A DNA stretch of 7,040 nt from Clostridia bacterium (GCA_017475185.1 JAFVGB010000020.1:1-7040), one strand, 5' to 3'. Shown: positions 1 to 6,112, counted from the first letter of the stretch. Notes: generated by a model from the sequence alone, not told the origin. Numbers and translations are program-made.

Positions 1-133
1 AATTATGTGTGGTGCAACTGGTTTAAATGCTGTTGAGCGTTTCCTAATTGGTAGCGTCTCTGAACATATTATTCGCTATGCGAAATGCGATGTCCTTGTT
101 GTTCGTGGTGATGAGGAGCAAGGTGAGCTTTAA
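1..133 (+). CDS. Universal stress protein (UspA family), C-terminal fragment
   Basis: The reading frame is open from the left edge (first full codon at 2) to a TAA at 131-133, giving the last 43 residues. The tail contains GATGLNAVERFLIGSVSEHI followed by CDVLVVR. This is the classic UspA C-terminal pattern: the G-x(2)-G-x(9)-G-S/T nucleotide-binding loop (here GATGLNAVERFLIGSVS) and then the final beta strand ending in VLVVR. Family knowledge: small cytoplasmic, usually dimeric stress proteins that often bind ATP. The N-terminal two thirds lies outside the window. Base composition is clearly more GC-rich than the lanthipeptide genes to the right, so I take it as the chromosomal flank and not part of the cluster. 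A terminator follows at 242-277. Confidence 0.92.
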   Translation, partial: IMCGATGLNAVERFLIGSVSEHIIRYAKCDVLVVRGDEEQGEL

Positions 134-241
134 TTTATAAATAAAACTTCAAATCAAATTTGTAATACTGAATCTAAAGGAATTAAAGATAAATACGCTA
201 AATTACACGACAACACATGTTATTTTACAATATATTTTTAA

Positions 242-277
242 GGCGTATCTAACAATGTTTTAGATACGTCTATTTTT
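242..277 (+). terminator. Rho-independent terminator of the usp gene
   Basis: Left arm GGCGTATCTAA (242-252) pairs with TTAGATACGTC (260-270) as an 11-bp stem containing one G-U wobble, with a 7-nt loop. TATTTTTTTA follows directly. It lies about 110 nt after the usp stop codon and is a good fit to an intrinsic terminator for that gene. Confidence 0.85.
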
Positions 278-280
278 TTA

Positions 281-608
281 TGCTTTTATCGCTTGTTTAT
301 TACTACATTTAGTGCTTTTTAATCCGCTCTATTTTCTGAATAAAGATCATCATTCATACTAATATTAGAAGGAGTTATGAACGACTAAAATAACAAAGAA
401 ATACTAAATCAAATGAATTTTTTTGTTTCTTATACAACCAAAGTTCATTTTTACCATTTTGGGAAAGAACGTGTTTCTTTATTTGATAGTGATGTAGTGG
501 TACTCTAAAATGATTAATAACCATAACTGAAAATATCTCATTTTAATAAGTCGTGAAATTCATATAGATGTGATATGTATAGTCTATTAAAACCACAAAA
601 AAAAAACG
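281..608. other. Gene-poor AT-rich stretch, possible decayed short ORF
   Basis: No intact gene of convincing size is visible on either strand. The one item of note is a good ribosome binding site (AGAAGGAG, 367-374) followed by ATG at 377. That frame stops after three codons (TAA at 386-388) but then stays open to a TAA at 506-508. The open part reads NNKEILNQMNFF and later FGKERVSLFDSDVVVL. This could be the eroded start of a small gene with a nonsense mutation, or chance. I do not recognise the product. A 31-codon ORF starting at the internal ATG (413) has no ribosome binding site. The stretch marks the left junction of the accessory block. Confidence 0.4.
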
Positions 609-638
609 TTACTGTTTAAAAAAATTGACTGTTATGAA
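609..638 (+). promoter_or_regulatory. Operator-like element upstream of the regulator gene
   Basis: The sequence TTACTGTTT (609-617), an A-run and then GACTGTTA (627-634) places two ACTGT pentamers 17 nt apart (611 and 628). The second lies inside the -35 box of the regulator promoter. The left half matches, base for base, the dyad upstream of the precursor genes (TTACTGTTTAAAAAAA on that strand), and a variant precedes the transporter gene. Position over the -35 suggests autoregulation, probably repression. The right half is a direct repeat instead of the inverted ACAGT seen at the other two sites, so binding may be weaker. Function is inferred from repetition alone. Confidence 0.55.
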
Positions 639-653
639 AGTTGATGATATACT
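625..653 (+). promoter_or_regulatory. Sigma-A promoter of the regulator gene
   Basis: TTGACT (625-630) and TATACT (648-653) are separated by exactly 17 bp, each matching five of six consensus bases. Transcription would start near 660, just before the ribosome binding site GGAAGGA (664-670). This rules out the longer reading-frame start at 625, which would sit on the -35 box itself. Confidence 0.75.
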
Positions 654-681
654 AAAAAAAATTGGAAGGATGGTATTATTA

Positions 682-1134
682 ATGAAAGAAATTTACATGA
701 TAGATAGCTTAGAACAACTTAAAAGTATTAGCGATCCTCTCCGAGTGAAAATTATACACCTAATTGGTATAAAACCTCTAACAAGCCAAATGTTGAGTGA
801 TGAACTTGAAGTTCCACGTTCTAAAATTCATTATCATTTAAAAGAATTGGAAAAAAACGGTTTAATAGAAGTAGTCAAAACTGAACAAGTCCGAAATTTC
901 ATACAAATGTTTTATCAGCCAATTGCTCAATCCATCATCGCTTCTCCTGATTTGCTACTTAAACAAAATGAATCTAATAATAATTTTATTAAAGCATTCA
1001 ACGTTCAATTTGGTGAGAGTCTAGCTGAAGAATTTTATGAATCCCTTAAACAGCTTTGCAAAAATTTTGAAGAAAAATCATCTCAAAATGATTCTAAAAT
1101 ACAAATGCATATTTCTTTAACAAAAGTAGATTAG
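682..1134 (+). CDS. ArsR-like winged-helix transcriptional regulator, probable cluster regulator
   Basis: A 150-residue DNA-binding protein. Residues 8-30 (SLEQLKSISDPLRVKIIHLI) are the typical opening helices of ArsR/HTH_20-type regulators. Residues 31-60 hold the helix-turn-helix (LTSQMLSDELEVPRSKIHYH, then LKELEKNGLI), and residues about 61-78 form the wing, ending in a YQP segment. The rest (80-150) is a helical, charged tail likely used for dimerisation or ligand sensing. No metal-binding Cys cluster is present (only one Cys), so it is not a classic metal sensor. I chose ATG 682 because it follows GGAAGGA at good spacing and because in-frame starts at 625, 634 and 670 are within the promoter or too near the ribosome binding site. 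The nearby ACTGT element suggests autoregulation, and similar sites precede the exporter and the precursor genes. The signal it senses is unknown; the mature peptide is a reasonable guess. Confidence 0.85.
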   Translation: MKEIYMIDSLEQLKSISDPLRVKIIHLIGIKPLTSQMLSDELEVPRSKIHYHLKELEKNGLIEVVKTEQVRNFIQMFYQPIAQSIIASPDLLLKQNESNNNFIKAFNVQFGESLAEEFYESLKQLCKNFEEKSSQNDSKIQMHISLTKVD

Positions 1135-1163
1135 AAGTACTTATATAAGTACTTTTAATTTTT
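1135..1163 (+). terminator. Weak hairpin terminator after the regulator gene
   Basis: AAGTACTTATATAAGTACTT (1135-1154) is a perfect 20-bp palindrome starting on the base after the stop codon, followed by TTAATTTTTA. The stem is AT-rich, so termination may be partial. It separates the regulator from the exporter, which has its own promoter region. Confidence 0.5.
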
Positions 1164-1166
1164 AAT

Positions 1167-1213
1167 ATACAGTTTATTTTTTTTTACTGTAACAAAAAAA
1201 TAAACAGTATAAG
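1167..1213 (+). promoter_or_regulatory. Promoter and operator-like dyad upstream of the MFS exporter
   Basis: Three pentamers lie in this interval: ACAGT (1169), ACTGT (1186) and ACAGT (1204), spaced 17 and 18 nt. The segment TTACTGT (1184-1190), A-run, AAACAGTAT (1202-1210) matches the elements before the regulator and the precursors. In addition ATACAGTTTATTTTTTT (1167-1183) and AAAAAAATAAACAGTAT (1194-1210) form an inverted repeat with one mismatch. A likely -10 is TATAAG (1208-1213), touching the right half-site. The matching -35 (TTTACT, 1183-1188, 19-bp spacing) is poor, as expected for a regulated promoter. Transcription would start near 1220, shortly before the ribosome binding site AAGGGGA (1224-1230). 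Confidence 0.55.
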
Positions 1214-1238
1214 AACTAAAACGAAGGGGACATGTGTT

Positions 1239-2528
1239 TTGAAAAAATCATCTTTATTTCAAATAATAAAAGTATTAACAAGCCACTTTATTAGTAATTT
1301 TGGTAGCCAAGTGTTTTCATTTGGTATAGGTTTATTTGTCTTAAAAGAAACTGGATCTGCATTAAGTTTTGGGATAACAATATTGATTGGACCTTTAATA
1401 TCCCTTCTACTAACCCCCTTAGTGGGATATACGGTCGATAAATTAAACCGTAAAATAATTGTACAAGGAGCTCAAATATTAAGCATATTATCATTGATAT
1501 TCTTTTTTATTTTTTCAAAATCATTTGATTCATATATGTATATTACAACTATATTATTATTAATTGTTTTACATACGTGTGATAAATTTTTAAGCGTTGC
1601 ATTTAACGCTTCCATTAGTTCACTTGTCTTTAATAAAGATATTCAGAGGACTAATTCCTTTCTACAAGTATCATCATCTTTATCTATGATTTTAGCACCA
1701 GTGTTCGGCAGTTTGTTGTATGCCTACCAAGAATTCCCTTCATTTGTATTAACAATAATTTTTACAGAAGCACTTTCTTTTGTTGTTAATATCATTATTA
1801 ATTTTAACTTTAATAAAAGTGTTAACGAATCCACTGAATACGAAAAAAATGAAGAGGGCATTTGGTTATCTTTTCTTTCAGGTATGAATTATATTAGGGG
1901 AAATTCTATTATTAAATTTGTTATTGGTATGGCGGTATTTGTTAACTTATTCATTACTGCTTTGTTTATAGGGTTACCTTTTGTAGCAATTAAAACCTTT
2001 CAGGTCAACGATATTCAATATGGATTAATTGAATCAGGAATCGCAATTGGGATATTTATTGCCGGTATTATTATGAGTATAAGAAAAGATATAGAAGATC
2101 CTTTAGGAAACTTACAACTTGGTATTATCGGTATTGGCATATTAGTATCTTTAATAAGTATTCCTTTCCTATTCTCGTTAAATAATACATGGATAACTGT
2201 ATACTATTTTATAATAAATGCCTTAATTGGAGGTATAACTACAAGTGTAAATATACCAATTATGGTCATCTTACATAAAACTATTAAAGAAGAATTTAAA
2301 GGAAGGGTTTTTAGTATATTTTTTACTTCCGTTCAATTGTTTAATCCGCTAGGAATAGTTATTTTTGGTATTCTTTTTGAAAAGATAAATCCTAATATGA
2401 TATTTATTTCTGTAGGAATCTCGATAATTCTAACAGTAAATCTTTCTACCTATCAACTCTTAAAAAAAGAAAGAAGATTAATCTTAGAGAAAAGTGTGTT
2501 ACGTAAAGGTAACAAGATTATTTCTTAG
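1239..2528 (+). CDS. MFS transporter (MFS_3/EntS-like), probable lanthipeptide exporter or immunity pump
   Basis: A 429-residue integral membrane protein with the hydrophobic pattern of a 12-helix major facilitator. The cytoplasmic loop between helices 2 and 3 carries the MFS motif A as GYTVDKLNRK (63-72). A second, motif-A-like FKGRVF (353-358) lies in the loop of the C-terminal half, a pattern common in the MFS_3 group of exporters. A charged central loop (about 193-208) separates the halves. Translation starts at TTG 1239, nine bases after AAGGGGA; the ATG at 1232 is out of frame. It is the only transporter in the cluster and shares an operator-like element with the precursor promoter, so export of the modified peptide or self-protection is inferred. 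Lanthipeptide systems more often use ABC transporters, and the substrate cannot be read from the sequence. An unrelated drug efflux role is the main alternative. Confidence 0.85.
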   Translation: MKKSSLFQIIKVLTSHFISNFGSQVFSFGIGLFVLKETGSALSFGITILIGPLISLLLTPLVGYTVDKLNRKIIVQGAQILSILSLIFFFIFSKSFDSYMYITTILLLIVLHTCDKFLSVAFNASISSLVFNKDIQRTNSFLQVSSSLSMILAPVFGSLLYAYQEFPSFVLTIIFTEALSFVVNIIINFNFNKSVNESTEYEKNEEGIWLSFLSGMNYIRGNSIIKFVIGMAVFVNLFITALFIGLPFVAIKTFQVNDIQYGLIESGIAIGIFIAGIIMSIRKDIEDPLGNLQLGIIGIGILVSLISIPFLFSLNNTWITVYYFIINALIGGITTSVNIPIMVILHKTIKEEFKGRVFSIFFTSVQLFNPLGIVIFGILFEKINPNMIFISVGISIILTVNLSTYQLLKKERRLILEKSVLRKGNKIIS

Positions 2529-2557
2529 TTGAAAATATATTTAAAATCCTTTCATAT

Positions 2558-2604
2558 AGAGGAGAAAGCCGGATGGTATCTAATACCATCCGGCTTTCTC
2601 CTCT
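2558..2604. terminator. Bidirectional terminator-like hairpin between convergent genes
   Basis: The arms 2558-2579 and 2583-2604 are perfect inverted copies of 22 bp, with a GC-rich centre (GCCGGATGG) and a 3-nt loop. It sits between the exporter stop (2528) and the synthetase stop (2666), where a shared terminator is expected. Neither side has a long T-run (CGATTATTA on the right; ATATGAAAGG reading left), so it would work through its very stable stem. Alternatively it protects both mRNA 3' ends from exonucleases. Confidence 0.75.
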
Positions 2605-2665
2605 CGATTATTACTTATCATCCAGTCTATTAGTATAGAAAGTTATATATGAATATTATGTATAA

Positions 2666-5263
2666 TCAACAGGAAGTATTTTGTAATAAAGAATTATCTT
2701 TAGATTTCATTGTTTGATTTAATTTTTTATAAAAATAGAGAATACCCGCTAATCCTTTTTCAAAATCCAAACCTAAATTCAGTAAGTCAACTCCTGGATA
2801 ATAATGATTCCCTTCAAATGGCACCTTAAATGATTGTATACTCTGGAATATTTCATATGCTTTTTGTAGATATAATTCATTATTAAAATAATGGTAAGCA
2901 TCAAGAAAAGCATCGCCAATACCAGCTAATCCATAGAAGTATGACGGGTTAGAGGCGAATTTACTATCTATTCCATCCAAGAGTAGGAGTAGATATTTTT
3001 CAAATACATCTTTACTTGCAGTACTATAGTTCAAATGCCTTATTATTGTTTTTACTAATCCGGCTCCACCATTGGCTAAATATGGTGAAAAAACATTTGA
3101 ATTGGATTTAATTGGAAGTGAAATTCCCTTAAAAATATTTTTTTTATGAGACAGTATTTTTTTTATAAGAGATTCAGATAAAACTAAATATTTAGTTTCT
3201 AAAGTAAATTCATATAAATATGTATAGAAATATGCAACCCCCGTCAATCCATCTAACAATCCTAAGTTTATTCCTATTAAGTCTTTTTCAAGTTCAGAGA
3301 TAACTAATTTCTGAATCCTTTTTTCTAAATCTATAGCTTTAGTAAGAAATGATTTATCTTGTGATTTTTTATACATGTGTAAGTAAGTAATACCAATACC
3401 ACATAAACCATTGCGTATATTTATATCAGATAAATGTTTAATTTCATTATCAATTTTTTTTATATAGCTTTCAATATCCTTGAATTGACCGATTAAAGAC
3501 TTGTAAAATAGGTATCCAGAAATACCATTAGCTAGACTTATATCATTAATTTTTAAAATTTGATCCTTCATATGATTTTCTTCTGAAATATGAATTCCAC
3601 CCATTAAGGATATTAATGGATATCCGTATAATAAACTATAATCATTTTTCTCAGGAGAATTAATAGGATAAAAAGCTTTGCTATGTTTATTATAGTGGTA
3701 TTGGATAGTTTTCTTTAAGCTATTAATTTCTTCTGATAAACAGGGATAAATTTCTTTTTTGATAGCATTATCATATGTAACTTTTAAATTATCATTTTCA
3801 AGTAACTTCAAGACATATTCAAGCTCAATATTTTTAGACTTTATCAGCAGATTTATGATTTCCACAAAAATTTTCGGTACTTGATATTCAATAGCAAAGG
3901 ATTGGAAAATACGATCTGTCATCCCTCCGGTTCGATCTAAATAGAGCAGTTTATTACTATTACTAAACATATTTAAGAATAAATATCCTAACTTTTGTTT
4001 ATCCTGATTTTTAAGGCTTAATTCATCTATTCCCTCATTATAAAATCCAACTGTTTTCGCATTAAATTGAGGCTTTTTATCAATTAATTGTGCATCTTCT
4101 AGATCAATAAAAGTAATACTCGTATTATTTACTATTATATTATCAGAAGAAATATCTCCTAATACTATTTCAGATTTATGAAATTCAATAACCGCTTTTA
4201 AAATATTTATAAATATTTCTTTAATTTTTTTATAACAATGAATAAGTTCTTGTTTATTTTCTTTATGCATCACCGCTGGTCCAGCTGATGCAGCATAATC
4301 ACTGAAATTAATACCTTCAATATATTCTAGAGCTATATAGTAATGTTCCCACTCCCAAAATTCATCTATTATATTAGGAGTATAAGGAGACGAAGCCAAT
4401 ATTCCAAGATTTCTTTTCTCATTCTTCCGAAAATATATACTTGTTAGTTCTTCTGAAATTCCAACGTATGGACGTGCTTCTTTTAAGACCACTTTTTTAT
4501 GCATCTCTTTTGCATAAGCTATATATATTCCTCCACTATTATTAATATTTATAGCACTTTCAACTAAATACTTTTTAGATAAATATTTAGGTTCCTGTAT
4601 CAGCTCCTCACTAAAAGGAGGGGTAACAAAATCGGGCTGAAAATAGTAACAGTCTTTTAGATCCTTTATTGTCTCTCCATCAGGACCAATTAAATAATCT
4701 TGATAGGAATCACTTTGAGGATTAATTAAACCATATCTATAATATATAACTTTTGCGTCAAGATATCTTTTATCAGTCAATATGTATGGACCATTAAATA
4801 ATTTTAATTCATCATATAAAGATTCCAATATGTATTTGAAGCTTTTTTCATCATCTGGATAAATTGTAATGTATTTACCAGCACTAAATCTATTAGCAGA
4901 TTTCTCAAGAAGAGAAAAAAGAATATTCGTGTTATTTATGTATTTAAATGTAATTTTATTTCTAAAACAATAATCACTAACTATATTTAATATATCTTGA
5001 TAGTTATCATAGTAACAGGAAATGTGTATTTTCCAGCCCTGTCTAGGTAATGGTTTAAGCGACAAATCAAATTGAGTGAAGAAATTATAATCACAAGATA
5101 CATCTTTCATAAACGAGTTTTTTATATATATATTTTTTTCCGTTTTATTATTTTGACTATAATAAAAAAAAGAATCATTCATTTGCGATAAATCCCGTTC
5201 ATTCAAATTATTCACACTACTTTCTATATTTTTTCTTATGCATTTTAACTTTAAGTTAACCAA
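2666..5263 (-). CDS. lanKC: Class III lanthipeptide synthetase LanKC
   Basis: An 865-residue, three-domain enzyme of normal LanKC length. Residues about 30-215 are the phospho-Ser/Thr lyase domain, with the family signatures GWKIHIS (76-82), FSAGKYITIYP (126-136), GPYIL (158-162) and YYRYG (174-178). Residues about 228-480 are the kinase: a Gly-rich segment near 241-246, catalytic Lys261 in VVLKEARP, the catalytic loop GDISSDN (Asp370, Asn375) and the metal-binding Asp387 in FIDLED. Residues about 540-850 are the LanC-like cyclase with GxxG repeats at 619-624, 671-676, 731-736, 777-782 and 837-840. The zinc Cys and Cys-His positions of LanC are replaced (LANGGAG at 729-735; FYGLAGIG at 776-783), which points to class III and not class IV. 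It should dehydrate the core Thr of the neighbouring precursors and close the thioether ring. TTG 5263 has no clear ribosome binding site and overlaps the acetyltransferase end by 13 nt, so translational coupling is likely. GTG 5215 (Val17) or ATG 5182 are possible true starts. Confidence 0.95.
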   Translation of the reverse strand: MVNLKLKCIRKNIESSVNNLNERDLSQMNDSFFYYSQNNKTEKNIYIKNSFMKDVSCDYNFFTQFDLSLKPLPRQGWKIHISCYYDNYQDILNIVSDYCFRNKITFKYINNTNILFSLLEKSANRFSAGKYITIYPDDEKSFKYILESLYDELKLFNGPYILTDKRYLDAKVIYYRYGLINPQSDSYQDYLIGPDGETIKDLKDCYYFQPDFVTPPFSEELIQEPKYLSKKYLVESAININNSGGIYIAYAKEMHKKVVLKEARPYVGISEELTSIYFRKNEKRNLGILASSPYTPNIIDEFWEWEHYYIALEYIEGINFSDYAASAGPAVMHKENKQELIHCYKKIKEIFINILKAVIEFHKSEIVLGDISSDNIIVNNTSITFIDLEDAQLIDKKPQFNAKTVGFYNEGIDELSLKNQDKQKLGYLFLNMFSNSNKLLYLDRTGGMTDRIFQSFAIEYQVPKIFVEIINLLIKSKNIELEYVLKLLENDNLKVTYDNAIKKEIYPCLSEEINSLKKTIQYHYNKHSKAFYPINSPEKNDYSLLYGYPLISLMGGIHISEENHMKDQILKINDISLANGISGYLFYKSLIGQFKDIESYIKKIDNEIKHLSDINIRNGLCGIGITYLHMYKKSQDKSFLTKAIDLEKRIQKLVISELEKDLIGINLGLLDGLTGVAYFYTYLYEFTLETKYLVLSESLIKKILSHKKNIFKGISLPIKSNSNVFSPYLANGGAGLVKTIIRHLNYSTASKDVFEKYLLLLLDGIDSKFASNPSYFYGLAGIGDAFLDAYHYFNNELYLQKAYEIFQSIQSFKVPFEGNHYYPGVDLLNLGLDFEKGLAGILYFYKKLNQTMKSKDNSLLQNTSC

Positions 5264-5760
5264 GTAGAATATATTTTAAAGTCATAAAATTGATTATTTT
5301 TCTTTATATGTTTTTGAAAAGTACATTCATTTATAAACCCTTTTTTTTCTATAAATCGTATTGCAAGTGGATTATATTCAAATACCTCTGCTGAAATTTT
5401 AATAATAGCTTCTTTTTCTTTTAACTTCTCCATTAAAAAATTAAAAATTACGCTTCCAAATCCTTCGTTAGTGCAGTCTTTCAATAAAGATATTCCAATT
5501 TTTGCCCTTTGATGAAACTTGGAGTAATCGTAAATTATACCAACACCAATGGGTTTAGTATGATTTTTAACAATATAAAGGGCTCCATTAGATTCGTCTC
5601 TTAAAAATTCTATCGTATCTAATAAATTTTCAGGGTTATTTAACTTAATGTCTGGACTTAATGCCTGCTCCACAACTTCATCTGATGTATATAATTTAAA
5701 AAGAAAATCTAAATCCTTTTCTTCAGCTTTTTTAAAAGATATATTTTGATAATTCCCCAT
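5251..5760 (-). CDS. GNAT-family N-acetyltransferase, candidate lanthipeptide tailoring enzyme
   Basis: A 169-residue single-domain acetyltransferase of the RimJ/RimL-like GNAT type. The N-terminus begins with the usual beta strand and helix (ISFKKAEEKDLDFLFKLY). Strand 4 and the acetyl-CoA loop lie at 87-103 (KIGISLLKDCTNEGFGS), where NEGFGS is a variant of the R/Q-x-x-G-x-G/A pyrophosphate loop. Motif B follows as EVFEYNPLAIRFIEKKGF (125-142). ATG 5760 is preceded by GGAGG (5768-5772), a strong ribosome binding site. The gene lies between the precursors and lanKC, with its end overlapping lanKC, so it belongs to the operon. By analogy with paenibacillin, an N-terminally acetylated lantibiotic, it may acetylate the peptide N-terminus after leader removal; a core Lys is also possible. 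Self-resistance by acetylation is the alternative. The substrate is inferred from context only. Confidence 0.88.
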   Translation of the reverse strand: MGNYQNISFKKAEEKDLDFLFKLYTSDEVVEQALSPDIKLNNPENLLDTIEFLRDESNGALYIVKNHTKPIGVGIIYDYSKFHQRAKIGISLLKDCTNEGFGSVIFNFLMEKLKEKEAIIKISAEVFEYNPLAIRFIEKKGFINECTFQKHIKKNNQFYDFKIYSTWLT

Positions 5761-5780
5761 CTGAATTCCTCCAAAAAAAT

Positions 5781-5817
5781 TATAGAAAAAATGGATAGAT
5801 CAATATCTATCCATTTT
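5781..5817 (-). terminator. Attenuator-like hairpin between precursors and modification genes
   Basis: The arms 5788-5800 and 5805-5817 pair perfectly over 13 bp with a 4-nt loop. The hairpin begins eight bases after the second precursor stop. Reading leftward it is followed by TTCTATAATTTTTTT, which ends in a T-run just before the acetyltransferase ribosome binding site. A leaky terminator or mRNA-stabilising stem here would give far more precursor than enzyme, a common arrangement in RiPP operons. No separate promoter is obvious between it and the acetyltransferase, so read-through is assumed. Confidence 0.65.
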
Positions 5818-5824
5818 CACTCTA

Positions 5825-5914
5825 TTAATCAGCCATTTTGCATCTTTTAGTAATAATGATACCTTTTTTCTCAACTTCTACATTCATTTTTTGTAGGTTT
5901 AATACAGCATTCAT
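5825..5914 (-). CDS. Class III lanthipeptide precursor 2 (29 aa, core with TKRC)
   Basis: A 29-residue peptide with start ATG 5914, ribosome binding site AGGAGAG (5921-5927) and stop TAA 5825-5827. The leader opens MNAVLNLQK and contains LNLQ, the LxLQ-type motif that class III LanKC enzymes recognise. A charged stretch (VEVEKKG) follows, then the probable core IIITKRCKMAD. The whole peptide contains one Thr (22), one Cys (25) and no Ser, so the only lanthionine chemistry open to it is a single Thr22-Cys25 methyllanthionine, a four-residue ring enclosing Lys-Arg. It is shorter than usual class III precursors. It is 18/29 identical to the upstream precursor, with an identical first nine residues, and both have a homologous 5' leader, so the two arose by tandem duplication. 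The cleavage site is not determined; after Gly18 is a guess. Confidence 0.9.
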   Translation of the reverse strand: MNAVLNLQKMNVEVEKKGIIITKRCKMAD

Positions 5915-6070
5915 TAGAATCTCTCCTAGTATTTGATTTATTAGTAATTTCTTTTAAATTAACCTTCGTATTTGCATTTACGAGTATAAATAATACCTTT
6001 TTCTTCAACTTTAGCACTAATTTTTTGTAAGTTTAATACAGCATTCATTAGAATCCCTCCTAGCATTTGA
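5885..6070 (-). repeat. Tandem duplication of the precursor 5' unit, 134-bp period
   Basis: The two precursor units are direct repeats offset by 134 bp. The best-conserved part runs from the 5' leader (AAATCAAAT, then CTAGGAG, GATTCTA) through the first nine codons. In that block only a few single-base differences are visible, for example AGGAGGG versus AGGAGAG and TTA versus CTA for Leu7. Similarity falls off in codons 10-16 and in the core. This shows gene duplication with the leader held constant and the core allowed to drift. Confidence 0.8.
5959..6048 (-). CDS. Class III lanthipeptide precursor 1 (29 aa, core with TRKC)
   Basis: A 29-residue peptide, first gene of the operon, with start ATG 6048, an excellent ribosome binding site AGGAGGG (6055-6061) and stop TAA 5959-5961. 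The leader has the same MNAVLNLQK opening with the LNLQ recognition motif, then a charged SAKVEEKG stretch and the probable core IIYTRKCKYEG. Thr22 and Cys25 form the T-x-x-C unit that could become a four-residue methyllanthionine ring around Arg-Lys. Ser11 is in the leader half and too far away to form an SxxS(T)xxC labionin. The promoter lies about 65-93 nt upstream of the start codon, and a 44-nt spacer with a second strong ribosome binding site leads to precursor 2. The basic pair inside the ring is in reversed order relative to its sister (RK versus KR), so the net charge of the ring is conserved. Confidence 0.9.
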   Translation of the reverse strand: MNAVLNLQKISAKVEEKGIIYTRKCKYEG

Positions 6071-6112
6071 TTTAAGATTAAATTTTTTCAGTAAATTCAA
6101 TCTGTTGGTAAT

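Noticed and set aside
625..681. Upstream in-frame extension of the regulator (start at 625)
   Set aside because: The TTG at 625 is the first half of a TTGACT -35 box with a well-spaced TATACT -10, so this stretch is promoter, and the good ribosome binding site serves ATG 682.
1291..1494. 67-codon frame on the minus strand
   Set aside because: It lies wholly inside the MFS gene on the opposite strand, has no ribosome binding site and no recognisable protein features.
2666..5263. Class IV (LanL) assignment of the synthetase
   Set aside because: Class IV cyclase domains retain the Cys-Cys-His zinc ligands; these positions are changed here (NGGAG and FYG), so class III fits better.
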